A stretch of 11,065 bases of DNA, from NCBI GenBank assembly GCA_001970855.1, contig LSSN01006088.1, positions 1 to 11,065 on the forward strand. Direction: 5' to 3'. Origin of the DNA: Smittium culicis. Taxonomy: Eukaryota; Kickxellomycota; Harpellomycetes; Harpellales; Legeriomycetaceae. Both the position numbers and the translations under genes were made by a program. Of the stretch, positions 7,592 to 11,065 are shown piece by piece. The notes under the pieces were generated by a model, which saw only the letters and a list, made by a program, of their open reading frames with translations, made no database searches and had not been told where the DNA came from. The stretch's first letter is position 1, and each line of letters opens with the position of its first letter.

Positions 7592-7693
7592 CCCCTTGTT
7601 TTCTATCTCTTTATAAAAAACTCTTTGTAGAAAGAAAAGTTGATAGATCTCTTTCTACAAAGGAAAAAAACTAAAGAGATTTTCCAAAAAGGG
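7592..7693. mobile_element. Foldback element or long hairpin of about 102 bp
   Basis: Two arms of about 44 bases face each other around a 14-base loop. The inner 13 bases, CTTTGTAGAAAGA (7623-7635) and TCTTTCTACAAAG (7650-7662), are perfect complements. Further out, TCTCTTT and AAAGAGA pair, and the outer ends are CCCCTTG and AAAAAGGG. The CCC/GGG termini resemble those of the MITE-like units at 4541-5322, so a miniature piggyBac-type foldback element is possible. A structured small RNA is the other option. No promoter or terminator was identified. Confidence 0.5.
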
Positions 7694-8489
7694 ATTTTAC
7701 TAATGAATTATTATAGTCGTGATTCTATGACATATGTTGTATTTACGGGACCTTTCCCGCTCAGATGTAGAATATTTTTCGGCTATTCTATTGGCACAAA
7801 CAAATACTAAGCAAAAAAATCTAAGTTGAAAATACAACATTGTAACGTCTTATTACCACAATCATACTATACAATGTTTGATTTATGATACTTTCACGCT
7901 TCAAGATAGACTTTTGTTTTTTGTTTTTTGTTTCCATCGGTTATAATTAATTAACTATTTTGAGATATAGTATTCCATTCTAAAATTTATAAGTTATTAT
8001 ATTTATTAATATTTTAGCACTTTAATGTGCATCATTCTCTTTTTTTTCTGTAATTTATGATTTATATGATCATAATCTATTGCTATTATTTGATTTAATT
8101 TTATTATTACTATTAATTTTATTTTATTAAATAATAAAATGTACTTTTAAATTAATGAGTTTTTTTGAAATTTAATTTACATTGAATAGCTATAAAATAT
8201 TTTGTATTAATAATAAGCTATTTTTTTGAAGATTATAAAATTGATAGCGAAAATCACTCGTTTCCTCATGACCTTGGCTTTATTTTTCAATCTGAGCCAG
8301 GATAAATAATTGATAATTTCTCAAATGATAAATTTATTTTAAACTAGGATATTTTCTCATATAACAATTATTTCGATTGATTATTAAATGAAATGACTTT
8401 ACCTCAAGTATTAATTTTGCAAAAAATATTTTATGAGCCCATAGGAAAATAGATTTAATCTCCAAATATATATGATAATTTTAATTATA
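7694..8489. other. AT-rich stretch left of the piggyBac fossil, no gene seen
   Basis: It contains one isolated CCTTTCCCGC word (7751-7760) like the ends of the MITE-like units, a TTTTTTG heptamer repeated about three times (7912-7933), and an imperfect inverted repeat CCTTGGCT/AGCCAGG near 8270-8301. The left terminal repeat of the piggyBac element should lie here or just right of here, but I could not find one next to a TTAA. Confidence 0.3.
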
Positions 8490-10521
8490 GAGAGAGTTCA
8501 TCAATTTAACTTTGGCATCGAAAATTTATTTCCGTAAAAAATTTTTAATTTGTTTTTTACTGATACTCTACTTAATGAAATATTATTCAATAATAATTAT
8601 TGTGCAAATTCTAAATTTTCTAAAACTAAATCTCAATTAGAGGTATTTCTAAATGAATTTAAAAAATTTATAGGTATTAATTTAATTATTGGAGCTAAAA
8701 AATTATCTGAATATAGAGATTATTGAATTACAAATATATTTTGTCATTATAATAACATATCTAATATTATAAGCTCCAAAAGAACTGAATATATATTATC
8801 TAATCTTAATATAGACGATAACATTCATGATTTTTAAAAAAACTATATATATAATATTAGCTATAATAATACTAATTATTCTGAAATTATTCAAACCCAA
8901 AATTTCACCAATATTAGCATCAATAATAATGTTTTGGATATGAATTGAATATGAATTGAATAAATAATTTGTATAAAATAAGGAATTTTTTTGAAATTAT
9001 CAAAAAAAAATTTAAAAAAAATTATTTGTCGTAGGGAATTTAGAATACAAAGAGAATCTTTCTTAATTCTCAAGGTGACTTCAATCGAGATCAAATTCAA
9101 AAGACCTTCACTTTTTTTTATACAAAGGAAGTTCTTTGTAGTTTTTTTTATAAAGAGAAATTTTGGCGATGTGATCTGATCTTAATTTTTATATTATTAT
9201 TATTCTATATTTAAATTATATTATATTATACAAAGTTCATATACTCAGCTTTATATATATAAGCTTTTAAAAAATCAGCAAAATGTTTTTTCTGACTTGT
9301 AATGGCTAAATATTTCAATTCTATATAAAAATAGATTAATTTTCATAATATAAGAAAGGTATTGAAAAAAGGAGAAATAAAATAAAATCATAAAATCACA
9401 AAACCATATAAACTTTATTTTATAACTCATCAATTGAACTCAAAAAAATCCATAGCGAATAATAAATAAAAAAATAAAAATAGGTGGAGAACTTGGAATT
9501 CTCCAAGATATTTGCTTCACCAGACTGTTTCAATCAACGAAACTATCATTAAATTCAAAGAAGGAATAGGATTCAAGCAATATTTCCTAATAAGCTCATA
9601 AAAAGGGTGTTTAAGGTACAAATTTTAGCTGAAAAAACTGGTTATTGTTATTATTTTTAAATTAGCAATATAAAATACAAAACCAGAAATCAAAAAAAAT
9701 TTAGCTTTTCGAGTTGTAAAATATTTTTTTAAAATTAAACAAAAAAAAAATATATGATTTTTATTGATAATTATTTTACTTCAGTCACGCATATGGAATA
9801 CCAAAAAAAAAAATCGGTAACTACAATTCCGGAATGGTTAGGTCAAATCACAGGCACATTCCAAAATATTCTAATAATAAAAGGCTTAAAAATTGGGATT
9901 TGGATTCATATATGAGCGAAATTTGTATATTTGAATTGAAATAAATGGAAATTAATCCTGTTCATTTGATTTAAACGTATCACTATCCTTCGATTTTATC
10001 TTTGATACCGGGAAGGTCCGAAAGAATAATTATTGAAGAATTTATTAAAACTGAGATGATATGTATTAATAATTTAATTATAAACTCGATAGATAAATTT
10101 GACCAACCCAATAATATATATGGACTTTAAAGAAAAAGTTGTAAATGGTAACAGAGTATTTTTCTACTTTATTAATATACGCGTAATAAATTTATTTATA
10201 ATCTGTAAAGAATTAAATTCAGTAATAATAATAAAATTGAAAAGATTTATCATATCGCTGATATGAAATTTAGCAAAAGAAAAAAATTAGCATAAGAAAG
10301 AGTTATGGCTCTTATATAATGATAATATCTTAAGAAATAAAACATAAATATCATGAGGCATCAAAATTCAAATTCGGTTCAACTCCCAGAAAAATTCAAT
10401 AAGCGTAGTTGTTCACTATATATCAAAAGGATATATCAAGTTAGAAATAGAAAAAAGTGCTCTACATGGGTATGAATCTATGGATAAAAAAAGAAAGAAA
10501 TGATATTATAAAATTCACTAA
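8490..10521 (+). pseudogene. piggyBac-family transposase fossil, nearly full length, many frameshifts and stops
   Basis: No long ORF exists, but short frames read in order match the piggyBac (DDE_Tnp_1_7) transposase. N-terminal domain at 8490-8834: KIFNLFFTDTLLNEI, then FKKFIGINLIIGAKKLSEYR before DY-stop, where a conserved Trp is now TGA (8724-8726), and LSNLNIDDN. At 8969-9031: LYKIRNFFEIIKKKF. Catalytic core at 9530-9657: SINETIIKFKEGIGFKQYF, then, shifted, PNKLIKRVFKV and KTGY. Then MIFIDNYFTSV (9754-9786) with the second catalytic Asp; GNYNSGMVRSNHRHIPK and NWDLDSYMSE (9813-9941); INPVHLI, then SIDKFDQ (10086-10106) with the third. RVFFYFINIRVINLFI (10156-10203) is the typical late helix. 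The C-terminal cysteine-rich domain (10353-10521) has LPEKFNKRSC, KKCST and a final YYKIH. The first catalytic Asp is Asn (AAC, 9536-9538). The enzyme would excise and insert elements at TTAA. It cannot be active now. Confidence 0.85.
9035..9487. other. Interruption within the piggyBac fossil
   Basis: In intact relatives only about ten residues separate the LYKIR...KKF segment from the first catalytic Asp; here they are about 470 bases apart. The left part (9081-9178) has a frame reading SIEIKFKRPSL and later IKRNFGDVI, which loosely repeats the SINETIIKFK...IKRVF segment found at 9530. It may be a decayed second copy of that segment. The right part (9180-9487) is plain AT-rich DNA with no ORF. 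Small inverted repeats occur at 9121-9140 (TACAAAG/CTTTGTA). Confidence 0.4.
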
Positions 10522-10747
10522 AAACAGCATATATTATAATTATATTATAAAAATGAATTAATATAACAATTAAAAATTATCATGGGAACCTTATTTATTT
10601 TATTAATTTTGATATCTAAAATAGTTGAAATTATCAAAGTAATCGAATTTTGCAATTTAATTATTTCTCATAGTGTTTATTAAACATAATTAAAAAGTAT
10701 ACTAAAAAATATTTAAAAAGTTAAAAAAATATTACAAAAATAATTGT
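10522..10747. other. AT-rich spacer right of the piggyBac fossil
   Basis: No gene is seen. The right terminal repeat of the piggyBac element would be expected here. CATGGGAACC at 10580-10589 is the only GGG-containing candidate, and it is not next to TTAA. Confidence 0.3.
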
Positions 10748-10769
10748 TCAACCGATCCACTTCTCCGCT

Positions 10770-10931
10770 CTAGCAGCTCCAAACCCACTGGACGGTACGT
10801 AATGTGCCCATTCGCATTTTCCGAATGTTTTGAAGTCCCAGCTTCAGATCCGGATACATTACTTGAAGGTCAACCCAGTTGCCTTTTTTCCCGATTTTCC
10901 GGTCGACTATTGTGACGATAGTCTGACCGTT
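10770..10931 (-). pseudogene. Coding-like segment in a second frame, unrecognised
   Basis: A 53-codon open stretch without an ATG start, preceded directly by TAA and ended by TAG. It reads as plausible protein (TIVTIVDRKIGKKGNWVDLQ, then MYPDLKLGLQNI), more so than the tail of the overlapping ATG-started ORF. The simplest reading is that one coding sequence shifts frame near 10930, making this the continuation of the ORF that enters from the right edge. No family is recognised. A transposable-element protein is likely from the surroundings and base composition only. Confidence 0.3.
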
Positions 10932-11064
10932 TTAATTTTGAGAGCAAAATTTTTTGATCCACCGGACGCTCACGGGCTGTGCTGGTGCGCATGAACACTG
11001 AACTTATGCCCAGTTCGTCCCTGATGCGCTTCATAGCCGCTGATTTCGGGACGTTGATAACCAT
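10870..11064 (-). CDS. Partial ORF entering from the right edge, unrecognised, probably transposon-derived
   Basis: A 64-codon frame ending at TGA. The Met at 11064 is only one base from the window edge, so the true start is probably outside. The first 45 residues look protein-like (MKRIRDELGISSVFMRTSTA, then PVDQKILLSKLKR). The end is Arg/Lys/Asn/Glu-rich (SRPENREKRQ). Past the TGA the same frame stays open to a TAA near 10740. The DNA from about 10748 to the edge is sharply richer in G and C than the adjoining desert, like the other coding islands here. No domain is recognised. Confidence 0.4.
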   Translation of the reverse strand: MVINVPKSAAMKRIRDELGISSVFMRTSTARERPVDQKILLSKLKRSDYRHNSRPENREKRQLG

Positions 11065-11065
11065 T

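Noticed and set aside
8724..8726. TGA read as Trp (variant code)
   Set aside because: The intact peptidase gene uses TGG for Trp, and the fossil carries many other stops and frameshifts, so this is decay.
8891..9100. 69-codon minus-strand ORF
   Set aside because: It is antisense to the piggyBac fossil and its product is low-complexity Ile/Phe/Leu.
8991..9179. 62-codon plus-strand ORF as a separate small gene
   Set aside because: It starts inside the piggyBac fossil and is better explained as a shifted frame of it.
10008..10030. GGGAAGGTCC as a terminal repeat partner of CCTTTCCCGC at 7751
   Set aside because: It falls inside the piggyBac coding remnant (PGRSERI) and has no TTAA next to it.

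Overview
This is a very AT-rich eukaryotic nuclear window. Supporting signs are an intron-free gene with an N-terminal secretory signal, an AATAAA-type 3' signal, no bacterial operon layout, and remnants of eukaryotic transposons. The host cannot be named from sequence alone. The gag-like ORF1 fragment at the left end resembles LINE-type elements of early-diverging fungi, and piggyBac elements occur in insects, some fungi and microsporidia. A small AT-rich fungus or fungal relative is therefore a reasonable but weak guess. The code is standard in the one intact gene.

Layout. (1) 79-840, minus: a gag-like retroelement ORF cut by one in-frame TAG, whose zinc knuckle is lost at a CT run. (2) 1266-2726, minus: the only clearly intact gene, a secreted M28 metallopeptidase of the carboxypeptidase Q (plasma glutamate carboxypeptidase) type. 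(3) 2760-4540: AT-rich DNA with one doubtful 72-residue ORF. (4) 4541-5322: a cluster of related elements of about 200-235 bp in both orientations, with CCCTTT-type ends next to TTAA-like sites, fitting piggyBac-type MITEs. (5) 5430-5868: a base-richer island that looks like a decayed gag-protease piece, next to a perfect 10-bp hairpin. (6) 5870-8440: AT desert with microsatellites, hairpins and a foldback element of about 100 bp at 7592-7693. (7) 8490-10521, plus: a nearly full-length fossil of a piggyBac transposase, found by joining short reading-frame pieces. Its N-terminal domain, two of three catalytic aspartates and the C-terminal cysteine-rich domain are still readable. (8) 10748-11065: a base-richer island entering from the right edge, with coding-like sequence in two overlapping minus-strand frames, origin unknown.

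How it fits together. One functional host gene sits beside a graveyard of mobile DNA. The best lead is the pairing of a dead piggyBac transposase with a nested cluster of short TTAA/CCCTTT elements that a piggyBac transposase could have moved. The link between the two is inference, because the fossil's own terminal repeats were not found.
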